Below, in pieces: positions 24,140 through 32,869 of a stretch of 54,728 bases of DNA (its first letter is position 1; the number at the start of each line of letters is the position of its first letter). The notes below the pieces were generated by a model. That model ran no database searches and was not told the DNA's origin. It saw only the letters and a program-made list of their open reading frames with translations. Origin of the DNA: JBCBKP01 sp038521625 (GTDB taxonomy: Bacteria; Planctomycetota; Phycisphaerae; Phycisphaerales; UBA1924); assembly GCA_038521625.1 (NCBI GenBank), contig JBCBKP010000023.1, positions 1 to 54,728 on the forward strand, given 5' to 3'. The position numbers and the translations under genes are program-made.

Positions 24140-24496
24140 ATGAGCAATGATTACAGCCGCAAGCTTCGGCCTCCGAGCAAGCCGCCCAGCGATCGCGAGG
24201 CGGTGATCCTGCAGATCCTCTCCACGGGCGGCTTGCGGGGCCGCTACGGGCTGGAGATCCGCGAGCTCTACGAGCTGCAATCGAATCGCGGAATGCCGCT
24301 TGGTTCGCTCTACACCACGCTCAAGCGAATGGAGGCCAAGGGCTATCTCGCCAGTGAGATGGGAGAGAGCACGCACGAACGCGGCGGAAACCGGCGCAAG
24401 TACTTCAGGATCGAGGCGCCGGGTATCAAGGCGCTCCGCGCGTTCGAAGATCTGATCCGCGAGCGAGCGTCGATGACCGGCCTCGTGGTTGGATAG
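24140..24496 (+). CDS. PadR-family transcriptional regulator
   Basis: A 118-aa winged-helix regulator. The PadR pattern is clear: 'EAVILQILSTGG..GRYGLEI', then 'GMPLGSLYTTLKRMEAKGYL' (recognition helix and wing) and 'RRKYFRIEAPGIKAL'. PadR proteins act as repressors that respond to small molecules or membrane stress. The start ATG lies only 6 bp after the -10 box TACAAT, so the transcript is probably leaderless, which also explains the missing ribosome site. It diverges from the beta-helix array and precedes an unknown gene by 64 bp, so both are candidate targets. Confidence 0.92.
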   Translation: MSNDYSRKLRPPSKPPSDREAVILQILSTGGLRGRYGLEIRELYELQSNRGMPLGSLYTTLKRMEAKGYLASEMGESTHERGGNRRKYFRIEAPGIKALRAFEDLIRERASMTGLVVG

Positions 24497-24560
24497 CAAA
24501 GCGATCCCTCGGCGTAACTCGAAGACTCAATCGGCACCCAACCAGGATCGGTAACTGCTG

Positions 24561-25205
24561 ATGCTACTCTCGTTTGAAATCCTCGAACTGACCGGTGCGC
24601 ACGCCGAATACGAGCGCGACCTGCGGCACGCGGTTCAATGCGTGGCCGACACGCCGCTCCACCAGTCGCACGACTGCGCGCCGGCAACGCTCGGAGACAT
24701 CGGACAGTTCAAGCTGTTCCCAACGGCCTCTGGCTACAGCGTGCGGCCTGGCTTCGACGTCATCGCGAACGGCTCGGTTGTCGGACGGATCTACTTCACC
24801 TTCGATCATGGTGTCTTCTGCTTCGACGGCGGCACGATGAGCGCCCCGCGTGTCGACACCGTGGAGCGAGCTCCTGCCAGGGCTCAGGTCAGCATGGCCG
24901 GGTCGATCGCGCGGATCCCGTCTGCCGATCGCTGGGTCTGCAAGCTCGCATTCCTGATCGATCCGAATCAGCGCGAAGAGATCCTGGGCGACATGCTTCA
25001 GAAGCGTGCGGACGACCGTCAACTCGGGCATGCCGAGCCCGCGATTAATCTCGCAACGATCGAGGAGTTTGTATACCTGATCCCCAGCCGAATCAGCGCG
25101 TTCCGCTTTGTGCGCCTCCTTGCGGCGTACGCGAAGATCGCGGTGCCCCCGGCGGCGATCGCCGCGATCGTGAAACTCGGTCAGATGATCGGGATCGGCG
25201 ACTGA
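24561..25205 (+). CDS. Unknown protein following padR, with C-terminal hydrophobic segment
   Basis: A 214-aa protein. Residues 1-115 look like a small beta-rich domain ('FDVIANGSVVGRIYFTFDHG'), after which comes 'LIDPNQREEILGDMLQKRAD', resembling the 'R-x-x-ILGDL-E' helices found in permease-prefix proteins often linked to PadR. The end 'AYAKIAVPPAAIAAIVKLGQ' is hydrophobic and could sit in or on the membrane. The ribosome site is weak. It is probably co-transcribed with padR and may be its regulated target or membrane partner. Not recognised as a named family. Confidence 0.65.
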   Translation: MLLSFEILELTGAHAEYERDLRHAVQCVADTPLHQSHDCAPATLGDIGQFKLFPTASGYSVRPGFDVIANGSVVGRIYFTFDHGVFCFDGGTMSAPRVDTVERAPARAQVSMAGSIARIPSADRWVCKLAFLIDPNQREEILGDMLQKRADDRQLGHAEPAINLATIEEFVYLIPSRISAFRFVRLLAAYAKIAVPPAAIAAIVKLGQMIGIGD

Positions 25206-25258
25206 ATACGCCCCAAATTCTCCCGAACCGGGGAGCCGATCCGCCGATACAGGTTGTC

Positions 25259-26791
25259 ATGGCCGCCCGAACCAACAGCTCCGACCTCGGCCCAGAGCTC
25301 CTCGCCCACATGAAGGCCATCAAGGCCAAGGCGATCGAGTACGGCCTCGACTTCTTCGAGGTCATCTACGAGAAGCTCGACTTCGAGACCATGAACCAGA
25401 TCGCCGCGTACGGCGGCTTCCCGGTCCGCTACCCGCACTGGCGGTGGGGGATGGAGTACGAGAAGCTCCGCAAGCGCGACGCCTACGGCCTCGGGCGCAT
25501 CTACGAGATGGTCATCAACAATGACCCCTGCTACGCCTATCTGCAGGAGTCGAACGCGGTCACCGACCAGAAGCTCGTCATGGCCCATGTCTACGGGCAC
25601 GCCGACTTCTTCAAGAACAACCTCTGGTTCAGCAAGACCGACCGCAAGATGATGGACCAGACGGCGAACCACGCCACGCGCGTGCGGCGCCATATCGAGA
25701 GGCACGGGCAGGAGACCGTCGAACGCTTCATCGATGCCTGCGTTTCTGTCGAGCACCTGATCGACCCGCACTCGGTCTTCGTCAACCGCGGCGAGGACGA
25801 CGAGCCCGAGGCCGAGCCGTTCGAGGCGCACAAGCTGCCCGCGAAGTCCTACATGGACCCGTTCATCAACCCGGCCGAGGAGCTCGAGCGTCAGAAGGTC
25901 GAGCACGCGCGCAAGGCCAAGGAGGCCCACCGGCGGATCCCGATCCGCCCGACCCGCGACGTGCTGCTCTTCTTGCTGCGCCATGCGCCGCTCGAGAACT
26001 GGCAGGCCGACATCCTCGGGATCATCCGCGACGAGAGCTACTACTTCGCGCCGCAGGCGATGACCAAGGTCATGAACGAGGGCTGGGCGACCTATTGGCA
26101 CTCCAAGCTCATGACCGAGCACTTCCTCGAGGACAAGGAGATCGTCCACTACGCCGACCAGCATTCCGGCGTCGTCCACATGCCGCCCGGCGGCTTCAAC
26201 CCGTACAAGATCGGCCTCGAGCTGCTCAAGGACATCGAGCGCCGCTGGGACACCGGCCAGCACGGGCCCGAGTGGGAGCGGCTCGAGGGCATCGGCGAGA
26301 AGCAGCGGTACGACGACGGGTCGAAGCGGGGCCGCGAGAAGATCTTCCAGGTCCGCCGCGTCTACAACGACGTGAACTTCATCGACGAGTTCCTCACGCC
26401 CGAGTTCGTCGAGAAGTACCAGATGTACCAGTTCCGGCGCGACCCGCACACCGGCGAGGTCCGCGTTGTCACGCGCGACTTCGGCCGCGTCAAGCAGACG
26501 CTGCTCTACCAGATCACCAACATGGGCCAGCCGTTCGTCTACGTCGCCGACGGCAACTACCTGAACCGGGGCGAGCTCTACCTCGCGCACGACTTCAGCG
26601 GGCTCGAGATCGAGGCCGCCAAGGCGGTGGAGGTCCTGCGCGGCCTGCGCCGGATCTGGGGCCGGCCCGTCCACCTGCAGTGCGTCGTCAACGAACAGAT
26701 GAGCCTGATCTCGCTCGAGGACCCCGAGGGCGAGCCCAAGCGCGAGTCGATCGGGGACGAGACACCCCCGCCGGCGCATCAGGTCGCGTAA
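25259..26791 (+). CDS. SpoVR family protein
   Basis: A 510-aa protein of normal length for the SpoVR/YcgB family, which is conserved and linked in Bacillus to spore cortex formation and elsewhere to stress or stationary phase, without a known biochemical activity. The signature His/Asn/Arg-rich core is intact ('MAHVYGHADFFKNNLWF', 'DPHSVFVNRGE', 'NEGWATYWHSKLMTEHFLE', 'NPYKIGLELLKDIERRWD'). SpoVR is usually found with YeaH and PrkA; neither is here. The start at 25259 has only a weak ribosome site. Convergent and divergent neighbours do not suggest an operon. Confidence 0.95.
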   Translation: MAARTNSSDLGPELLAHMKAIKAKAIEYGLDFFEVIYEKLDFETMNQIAAYGGFPVRYPHWRWGMEYEKLRKRDAYGLGRIYEMVINNDPCYAYLQESNAVTDQKLVMAHVYGHADFFKNNLWFSKTDRKMMDQTANHATRVRRHIERHGQETVERFIDACVSVEHLIDPHSVFVNRGEDDEPEAEPFEAHKLPAKSYMDPFINPAEELERQKVEHARKAKEAHRRIPIRPTRDVLLFLLRHAPLENWQADILGIIRDESYYFAPQAMTKVMNEGWATYWHSKLMTEHFLEDKEIVHYADQHSGVVHMPPGGFNPYKIGLELLKDIERRWDTGQHGPEWERLEGIGEKQRYDDGSKRGREKIFQVRRVYNDVNFIDEFLTPEFVEKYQMYQFRRDPHTGEVRVVTRDFGRVKQTLLYQITNMGQPFVYVADGNYLNRGELYLAHDFSGLEIEAAKAVEVLRGLRRIWGRPVHLQCVVNEQMSLISLEDPEGEPKRESIGDETPPPAHQVA

Positions 26792-26939
26792 ACCGGGGCG
26801 CCCGTGGCCCGAACTGACTCCAAAGGGCCCGGATGAACGAAATTCAGTCCGCCGGATCGCAAGGGATCGGCGAAGCCGGCGTTCTTGACCGGGCGGCCCG
26901 AGGGATGGGGCCGTTGTTAGGACTTTAGAAGGGATCGTC

Positions 26940-27626
26940 ATGTCCAGAGCGAGCACGGGGCCCGTCCGTCGCGCCGATCGCGGCTTCTCGCTGATCGAGC
27001 TCCTGGTCGTGATCGCGGTGATCTCGATCCTGATCGGGATCCTGCTCCCGGCGCTGCCCGCGGTGATCGCCAACGCCCGCCGGACCGCCTGCGCGGCCAA
27101 CCTCCGCGGTCTCGGCCAGGGGCTCGAGCTCTACAAGGGCGACTCCAACGAGGTCTACCCCGACGCCCGGTACATGCCCGAGCCCTGGCTGACCAACTTC
27201 GACGGCGAATCGCAGCTGGGCCTGCCCGAGTTGCCGACCTTCCCCGAGGCCCTTGCGGACCAGATCGATCGGTACAGCGAGGCCTACCGCTGCCCGGGCG
27301 ACAAGACGATCGCGACCACGACGTACGTCGACGACGATGGCGTGGAGCGCGAATCTGCGGTGAGTTATACCTACATTGTGTCCCTCGGCGGCGGCACGTT
27401 CGAGGACTCATTCTTCGCGACCCGCCTGGGTCGAAGCCCAACCGAGACGCCGGTCCTGCACGACTTCGACGGCGGGACCTACGAGACCGAGGACGGCCGC
27501 CAGGTGGTGGCCGACTTCTTCCATCAGAAGCGGAATCTGCTTTTCGTCGACGGCCACGTCGGCGAGTATCAGGCCAGGGCGGTGCCGCTGGGCAGCCGCC
27601 AGCGTCGCGAGAGCTCGGGATCATGA
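26940..27626 (+). CDS. Prepilin-like protein with H-Xn-DG C-terminus
   Basis: A 228-aa pseudopilin with AAGGGATC before the ATG. The type IV prepilin peptidase motif 'RGFSLIELLVVIAVISILIG' is present (cleavage after the Gly of RG), followed by the hydrophobic helix, and the C-terminus has 'FFHQKRNLLFVDGHVGEY', the H-X8-DG form of the planctomycete processing-associated tail. These proteins are exported through a type II secretion/type IV pilus-like machine, none of whose other parts are in the window. It is followed 10 bp later by a membrane protein, so the pair is probably translated together. Confidence 0.9.
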   Translation: MSRASTGPVRRADRGFSLIELLVVIAVISILIGILLPALPAVIANARRTACAANLRGLGQGLELYKGDSNEVYPDARYMPEPWLTNFDGESQLGLPELPTFPEALADQIDRYSEAYRCPGDKTIATTTYVDDDGVERESAVSYTYIVSLGGGTFEDSFFATRLGRSPTETPVLHDFDGGTYETEDGRQVVADFFHQKRNLLFVDGHVGEYQARAVPLGSRQRRESSGS

Positions 27627-27636
27627 GGGGGACCGG

Positions 27637-28383
27637 ATGACCAATGACAAGTCCAGTCTGACTGAGGGTTTGGGCGATCTCTCGAACGTCGGCGGCAAGG
27701 AGGTCGCGAGCAACCGCATCGACCTCGGCGGCCCGTCGACGCCGCGACAGGCGATCGATGCCAACTGGTCGAAGGGCAAGAAGATCGGAGTCGGCGTCAC
27801 CGTCGGCGTGCTTGCGCTGGCGGGCCTCGGCTTCGGCGGGTTCATGGCGTGGGAGAACCGCCCGGTCTCACTGCCGAACTCGGTCGACGAGGCGGTGACC
27901 GTCATGGCGTCGTCGCGCTACGACAACCTCGACGAAGAGCGGCAGCGTCAGTACGCCCTGCACGCGGCCTCGCTGCTCGAGGCGATGTCGGAGGAGGAGC
28001 GCCGGGCCGTGTTCGAGGGCTGGCGCGAGAGCGAGGAGATCCGCGAGGCGATGGGAGAGGTCTGGCGCCAGCGCTCGAACGAGTTCATGCGCCAGCTCGC
28101 TCGCAACGAAGCGAACATCGAACAGTTCATGCAGGGATTCCGCCAGGGCGGGCGGGGGTTCCGTGGCGGTGGAGACGGGAATCGACCCGAGCCGACCGAC
28201 GAGCAGCGCCAGCAGCGGGCCGAGGAGATCGGTCAGCGGATGGCCGACGCGTTCAACAGCGGCAACGGGCAGGAGAACGCCCTGCGTCAGGAGATGGGCA
28301 AGGCCATGCGCTCGCTCGGCATGGGACGCGGCGGCTTCCGCGGCGGCGGCGGACGCGGGCCCGGCGGCGGTGGGGGTGGCTGA
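27637..28383 (+). CDS. Single-pass membrane protein with Gly-rich tail
   Basis: A 248-aa protein starting at 27637 with GAGGGGGA upstream. A transmembrane helix ('VGVTVGVLALAGLGFGGFMA') lies near residue 55, followed by a charged, alpha-helical segment ('LDEERQRQYALHAASLLEAM'), and the C-terminus is strongly Gly/Arg-rich ('GRGGFRGGGGRGPGGGGGG'). The arrangement (pseudopilin, then a one-helix protein) recurs at 35852/36871 in the opposite order. It may anchor or tether the pseudopilin-like assembly, which is inference. No family recognised. Confidence 0.7.
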   Translation: MTNDKSSLTEGLGDLSNVGGKEVASNRIDLGGPSTPRQAIDANWSKGKKIGVGVTVGVLALAGLGFGGFMAWENRPVSLPNSVDEAVTVMASSRYDNLDEERQRQYALHAASLLEAMSEEERRAVFEGWRESEEIREAMGEVWRQRSNEFMRQLARNEANIEQFMQGFRQGGRGFRGGGDGNRPEPTDEQRQQRAEEIGQRMADAFNSGNGQENALRQEMGKAMRSLGMGRGGFRGGGGRGPGGGGGG

Positions 28384-28389
28384 CCGCCG

Positions 28390-28986
28390 CTAGGCCTCGA
28401 CGGGCCGCTCGTTCCGCCCGGCCAGATACCGCGGTCCGGTCGATCGCGCCGGCGATCCGACGTTCACCGTCCACGGCTCGAGATCGCCGAAGACGCTCGA
28501 TCGGGCCCCGACGACGCAGCCCTCGCCGATCGTGACGCCCGGCGCGACGAAGACATCGGCGGCGATCCAGCAGTCGGCGCCGAGCGTGATCGGCATGGGG
28601 ATCAGCGTGAACGCTGGGTCCTCGTGATCGTGGGTCGCGCCGCAGAGATGGCTGTACTGGCTGACCGTCGTGCGGGCGCCGATCGTGATCGGGCGGACGC
28701 AGTAGCAGTCGACATCGTCGGCGAGCGTCGCGAGGTCGTCCATCACCAGATTCCACGGGGCCCAGATCCTGCAGCGGGGGTAGACGCGGCTCTTCCAGGT
28801 GAGCTTCGCTCCGAAGAGTTTCAGCAGCGCCGTGCGCCAGACGAACAGCGGGCGCGGCGAGAGCCGGAAGAGCGTTGCCTGCACCAGACCCCAGAGCCCG
28901 CGCGCGAGCTTGTTCGCGGACGAGTGCGAGCTCGGCGGGGCCCGCTCGGGCAGATCAGGCTCGCGATGGTGGGGGGGTGACGGCAC
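28390..28986 (-). CDS. Hexapeptide acyltransferase, WcaF-like
   Basis: A 198-aa left-handed beta-helix acyltransferase. Hexapeptide repeats run from about residue 55 ('RPITIGARTTVSQYSHLCGA') to 'DCWIAADVFVAPGVTIGEGC', with the catalytic-type His in 'HDHEDP'. This closely follows WcaF, which adds an acetyl group in colanic acid synthesis; the sugar acceptor is unknown. The start is GTG at 28986, chosen because no ATG is available; it lies 8 bp after the stop of the next acyltransferase upstream. Third in a run of three acyltransferases. Confidence 0.85.
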   Translation of the reverse strand: MPSPPHHREPDLPERAPPSSHSSANKLARGLWGLVQATLFRLSPRPLFVWRTALLKLFGAKLTWKSRVYPRCRIWAPWNLVMDDLATLADDVDCYCVRPITIGARTTVSQYSHLCGATHDHEDPAFTLIPMPITLGADCWIAADVFVAPGVTIGEGCVVGARSSVFGDLEPWTVNVGSPARSTGPRYLAGRNERPVEA

Positions 28987-28994
28987 GGGTTGGT

Positions 28995-29510
28995 CTACGG
29001 ATCGGTCTCGGGCGTGTTCGCGCTCGCCAATTCCCGCGCCTTGATCCGGCGGGCCGGCTCGCCGACCGCGACGGACCACGGCTGGATATCGGTCTCGACC
29101 GTCGCCCGGGAGCCGACCACGCTGCCCGCCCCGATCGTCACGCCCGGGAGCACGAGCGTGTCGGCCGCGACCCAGCTGTCGCTGCCGATCGTGATCGGCG
29201 CGGCCGTGACCTCGCCCCGGCGCCGGGCGGTCTCCGCGCAGAGCGTCGCGAGCTGGCTGATCGTGCAGCGGTCGCCGATCGAGACCGGCGCGCCGCAGAA
29301 GAACCGGGCGTCGTCGCCGATCAGCACGGCCTCGCCGGCGGAGAAATTCCAGGGCTTGTCGACACGTGCCCGGGCCCGGATCTTGGCGGTCGGATGGAGT
29401 CGGGCCCCGGCGAGGTTGAGCAGAAGGCGTCGGAAGCGGTACGCGTTGTGGAAGCTCCAGCGATATAGCACCCGGCCCAGCAGCGACCAGTAGAGCTCGC
29501 GCGGGCTCAC
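28995..29510 (-). CDS. Hexapeptide acyltransferase, WcaF-like
   Basis: A 171-aa hexapeptide-repeat transferase. Repeats include 'GAPVSIGDRCTISQLATLCA' and 'DSWVAADTLVLPGVTIGAGS'. The start is GTG at 29510, whose GTGA overlaps the TGA stop of the upstream acyltransferase by 4 bp, a classic translational coupling. Residues before the first repeat ('YWSLLGRVLYRWSFHNAYRF') are a hydrophobic N-terminal helix that may sit on the membrane. It lacks the His-rich loop seen in the first copy, so its donor or acceptor may differ. Second of three. Confidence 0.83.
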   Translation of the reverse strand: MSPRELYWSLLGRVLYRWSFHNAYRFRRLLLNLAGARLHPTAKIRARARVDKPWNFSAGEAVLIGDDARFFCGAPVSIGDRCTISQLATLCAETARRRGEVTAAPITIGSDSWVAADTLVLPGVTIGAGSVVGSRATVETDIQPWSVAVGEPARRIKARELASANTPETDP

Positions 29511-30124
29511 GCGGGTACCCCGTCGACGGCCCCGGCCCCCTCGACGACGCGCGCCGGGTTGCCGCGGACGGTTGCCCCGGGCGGGACGTCGCGGTGCGCG
29601 CTGGCGCGGGGGAGGAGTGTGGCGCCATCGCCGACGGTGACGCCCGGGGCGACGAAGCTGTCCACGCCGAGCAGGCAGTCGGAGCCGACGGTGATCGGGC
29701 TCCGGACGAGCGGGAACCCCGGGTCCGACGCGTCGTGCGTGCCCGCGCACAGATGGGCCTTGTGGTCGAGGGTGGAGCGGGATCCGATCTTGACCGGCCC
29801 GAGGGCGTAGAGGATCGCGTGGCTGCGGACCGAGACCCGGTCGCCGATGTCGAGGTTCCACGGGATCGCGACCTGCACCGCGGGCCCGAAGCGGCATCCC
29901 TTCCCGACCGTGGCGCCGAAAGCCCGGAGCAGCGTCGGTCGAGCGAACGGCAGCAGGCTCCACAGCAGCGGCCCGAAGAACATCCAGAGGATGCGTGCGA
30001 GGTTCTGGGTCGGCGTCCAGGTGGACTTGCGGACCGGCGCGCCGCCCGCGGTCGTGCCGTCGGTCTGCGCGTCGCTCGCCGCTTCTCTCGGGTCGGTTTG
30101 CTCGGTTGCCGCGGTCTCGGTCAC
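29507..30124 (-). CDS. Hexapeptide acyltransferase, WcaF-like
   Basis: A 205-aa enzyme that starts at GTG 30124 (AGAGG 8 nt upstream), after a disordered charged head ('TEQTDPREAASDAQTDGTTA'). Repeats such as 'LGPVKIGSRSTLDHKAHLCA' and 'DCLLGVDSFVAPGVTVGDGA' form the beta-helix, and 'HDASDPGF' carries the histidine of this family. It is the first of three acyltransferases read from the divergent control gap shared with the glycosyltransferase (183 bp). The three likely acetylate different positions of one repeat unit, which is inference. Confidence 0.85.
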   Translation of the reverse strand: MTETAATEQTDPREAASDAQTDGTTAGGAPVRKSTWTPTQNLARILWMFFGPLLWSLLPFARPTLLRAFGATVGKGCRFGPAVQVAIPWNLDIGDRVSVRSHAILYALGPVKIGSRSTLDHKAHLCAGTHDASDPGFPLVRSPITVGSDCLLGVDSFVAPGVTVGDGATLLPRASAHRDVPPGATVRGNPARVVEGAGAVDGVPA

Positions 30125-30307
30125 GTCCGCGCCTCTGTATCGCTTCGGGGCTGTGGCCTCTGGGGGCGGCTGGGCGCTCCTTCGGGGGCGGGTCCGGTGG
30201 CCGCGGTCTATCGTAGACGCCGCCGCGGTCGGGCTTTGTTGATGGCCCCGACCGGGCGCCATGGCCTTGATGGGTGTGTCCGGGCGCGACGGGGGAGGGC
30301 GAGCGGC

Positions 30308-31702
30308 GTGAGCGGCGGCGGGACGGCAACTGGGGCGGCGGCGGAGGTCGCCGCGCGGGCCGCGGAGGCCGCCGGCGTGAGCCCGTCGACGGGATCGCGC
30401 GTCGGCATCCATCCCGAGACGGGCGAGCCGCTCGAGGTGATCATCCTCAACCAGTACTACGAGCCGGACGTGGCAAGCACGGGGCACCTGCTGCACGAGC
30501 TCGCGTGCGAGCTGGTGAAACTCGGCTTCCGCGTGCAGGTGCTGACGAGCCGCCCGAGCTACGGCCCGCCCGAGACCTGGGTCGATTGCCCGATGCGCGA
30601 GAACCTGGACGGGGTCGACGTGCGTCGTCTCTGGACGACGCGGTTCAGCAAGGACGTGCTGATCGGCCGCGCGGTGAACTATCTCACGTTCATGGGGCAG
30701 CTGTTCCTCCGGGTTCTTCTGACAAGCCGGCGGCACTCGGTTTATCTCTACACGACCAACCCGCCGTTCCTGAGCGCGATCGGGGCGCTCGTGAGTCTGG
30801 TCAGGCGTCATCGCTACGTCATCCTGCTGCACGACGCCTACCCGCAGATGGCGGTCTGGGTCGGGACGATCCGCGAGGGCGGGCTGCTGAGCAAGCTGTG
30901 GCACTGGACGAACCGGCTGTGCTACCGGCGATCGCGCCAGGCCATCGTGCTCTGCCAGAAGGCCAAGCAGCTCGTCTGCCGCACGTACCTGATCGAACGC
31001 GACGACGTGCACGTGATCCCGAACTGGGCGGACGGCGAGATGCTCCGGAAGCTGCGCAAGCAGGACAGCGAGTTCGCGCGGACGCACGGCCTGCTCGACC
31101 ACTTCGTCGTCATGTACTCGGGCAATATCGGGCTGTACTACGAGTTCGAGACGGTGCTCGGCGCGGCCGAGCGGCTGCGGGATGAGCCGTTCCGGCTCGT
31201 GCTGATCGGCTCGGGCGGGAAGCGCGGCTGGATCGAGAAGGAGATCGAGCGACGCGGGCTGATGAACACGCTGCTGCTCCCGTACCAGCCCTTCGAGAAG
31301 CTGAACGACTCGCTGAGCTCGGCCGACGCGAGCCTGGTCTCGATCGACCGCGGGATCGAGGGGATCAGCTTCCCCAGCAAGCTTTACACGTCGCTCGCCG
31401 TCGGGCGGCCGATCCTGGCGCTCAGCGAGCCGGGAAGCGAGCTGCGCGATCTCGTGGACGGGCACGGCGTGGGCCGGTTCTGCGAGCTCGGCGACATCGA
31501 CACGATGGAGCGGATCATCCGCGAGATGATCGCCGACTCCGAGGGCTGCGACGCGATGGGCGAGCGGGCGCGGGCGCTGTTCGAGAAGGGCTACACCAAG
31601 GAGCGCAGCGCCGCGGCGTACGCCCAGGTGCTCCGACACAGCCACCCGCTCGTGCGCGAGGGACGTGTGGCGCCGCACGAGACGATCGGCGTCGAGAGGT
31701 AG
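30308..31702 (+). CDS. GT4-type glycosyltransferase, WcaI-like
   Basis: A 464-aa glycosyltransferase. The start is GTG at 30308, behind GGGGGAGGG. The N-terminal Rossmann half contains 'ILNQYYEPDVASTGHLLHEL' (acceptor side) and the C-terminal half 'MYSGNIGLYYEFETVLGAAE', 'LIGSGGKRGWIE', and the GT4 nucleotide-sugar region 'IEGISFPSKLYTSLAVGRPI'. This pattern fits WcaI, a colanic-acid fucosyltransferase-like enzyme. It diverges from the three acyltransferases and converges with the epimerase; together they describe a sugar-polymer module. The exact sugar is unknown. Confidence 0.88.
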   Translation: MSGGGTATGAAAEVAARAAEAAGVSPSTGSRVGIHPETGEPLEVIILNQYYEPDVASTGHLLHELACELVKLGFRVQVLTSRPSYGPPETWVDCPMRENLDGVDVRRLWTTRFSKDVLIGRAVNYLTFMGQLFLRVLLTSRRHSVYLYTTNPPFLSAIGALVSLVRRHRYVILLHDAYPQMAVWVGTIREGGLLSKLWHWTNRLCYRRSRQAIVLCQKAKQLVCRTYLIERDDVHVIPNWADGEMLRKLRKQDSEFARTHGLLDHFVVMYSGNIGLYYEFETVLGAAERLRDEPFRLVLIGSGGKRGWIEKEIERRGLMNTLLLPYQPFEKLNDSLSSADASLVSIDRGIEGISFPSKLYTSLAVGRPILALSEPGSELRDLVDGHGVGRFCELGDIDTMERIIREMIADSEGCDAMGERARALFEKGYTKERSAAAYAQVLRHSHPLVREGRVAPHETIGVER

Positions 31703-31710
31703 GCCCTCTC

Positions 31711-31735
31711 GAGATCGGGCCTCAGGCCGAATCTC
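31711..31735. terminator. Hairpin between convergent genes
   Basis: GAGAT...ATCTC with GGCC/GGCC inside (31711-31735) folds with a 2x2 internal loop. It lies between the glycosyltransferase stop and the epimerase stop. No T-tract. Confidence 0.4.
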
Positions 31736-31757
31736 AGAGCAAATCTCAGGCCGGGGT

Positions 31758-32822
31758 TCAGGCCGGGGCGGGGGCCCGGAACTCGAGCGGCTCGGCCGGC
31801 GGCAGGCGCCACTCGGCCGTCTCGCTCTTGCCCTGGGCCTGGTACCACTTCACCATCCGGTCGATGCCCTCGTCCAGCGAGATCTCGGCCTCGAATCCCG
31901 CGGCGGCGATCTTGTCGGCCTCGTACTTGGTCTGGGCCGCGAATAGCTTCTTGATGCGGGCGGTCGAGACCGGCAGGTTCTTGCCGGTGAGCTTAATCAC
32001 GATGTCGAACGGCAGGCCGAGCATCAGGCCCACCCACATCGGCAGCGCCGGCGGCGGCTTGCCCTTGCCGAGGCTGCGGAAGACCGCCTCGCCGATCTCG
32101 CGGCTGGTCTTGTCGGGCTTGTCGATCCAGTTGTAGGGGTCGTAGTCGGCGCCGCCCGGCTTCTCCCACAGGTAGAGCGTCGCCGCGACGATGTTCTCGA
32201 CGTAGCTCAGGCTCTTGATGTTCTTGCCCGGCCCGATCTGCAGGTACTTGCCGCCGGCGACCTGGCGGATCAGCGAGTACATGTTGGCGAAGTTCCGCGG
32301 GCCGAAGGTCACCGTGGGGCGGATCGTCAGGCAGCGGCGCCCCGCGTTGTCGGCGGCGTTGCGCTGCGTCCACTCCATGAACGCCTGCTCGGCGGTCCAC
32401 TTGCTCTCGCCGTACGGCGTGAAGGCCTGCTTTGGGCTGTCCTCGGTGACCGGCTCGGGCGCATCGCCATAGATCGCGACGGTCGAGTAGAAGGTCAGGT
32501 CGCGGACGCCGAGCTCGTCCATCGCGTCGCCGAGGACTCGGGCGGAGCCCTCATTGACGTCGAAATAGGTTTTGCGTTCAATGCCGAAGTCGTGGTGGGC
32601 GGCGGCGAGGTGGACGACGTGGTCGACGGGCTCGCCGAGGTGCGTCAGGGCGGCACGGACGGCCTCGGGGTCGCGGACGTCGCCGATAAGGTGCGGGATC
32701 CCGGCCGCGGGGCCGGTCGGCTCGGCGAGGTCGAGGATGACCATCTCGTCGCCCCGCGCGCGGAGCGATTCGGCGAAATACCCGCCGATGAACCCGCTGC
32801 CCCCCGTGATCAGAACGCGCAC
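31758..32822 (-). CDS. NAD-dependent epimerase/3-beta-HSD-like short-chain reductase
   Basis: A 354-aa extended SDR. The start is GTG at 32822, preceded by GAGAGGGGGC; the longer open frame adds a non-homologous head. 'VLITGGSGFIGGYF' at the N-terminus binds NAD(P), and the catalytic YxxxK is 'YGESK'. It resembles UDP-sugar epimerases and 3-beta-hydroxysteroid dehydrogenases; in this neighbourhood it most likely acts on a nucleotide sugar. It precedes the SLC13 transporter by 47 bp in the minus direction. Substrate uncertain. Confidence 0.87.
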   Translation of the reverse strand: MRVLITGGSGFIGGYFAESLRARGDEMVILDLAEPTGPAAGIPHLIGDVRDPEAVRAALTHLGEPVDHVVHLAAAHHDFGIERKTYFDVNEGSARVLGDAMDELGVRDLTFYSTVAIYGDAPEPVTEDSPKQAFTPYGESKWTAEQAFMEWTQRNAADNAGRRCLTIRPTVTFGPRNFANMYSLIRQVAGGKYLQIGPGKNIKSLSYVENIVAATLYLWEKPGGADYDPYNWIDKPDKTSREIGEAVFRSLGKGKPPPALPMWVGLMLGLPFDIVIKLTGKNLPVSTARIKKLFAAQTKYEADKIAAAGFEAEISLDEGIDRMVKWYQAQGKSETAEWRLPPAEPLEFRAPAPA

Positions 32823-32869
32823 GACAATCGCCCCCTCTCGCGACTTCGAACCCGCGGGCAGTGTAGGGA

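Noticed and set aside
25181..27100. 639-codon minus-strand frame across SpoVR
   Set aside because: The opposite strand encodes SpoVR with full family motifs; the minus-strand product is a Val/Leu/Asp-rich shadow.
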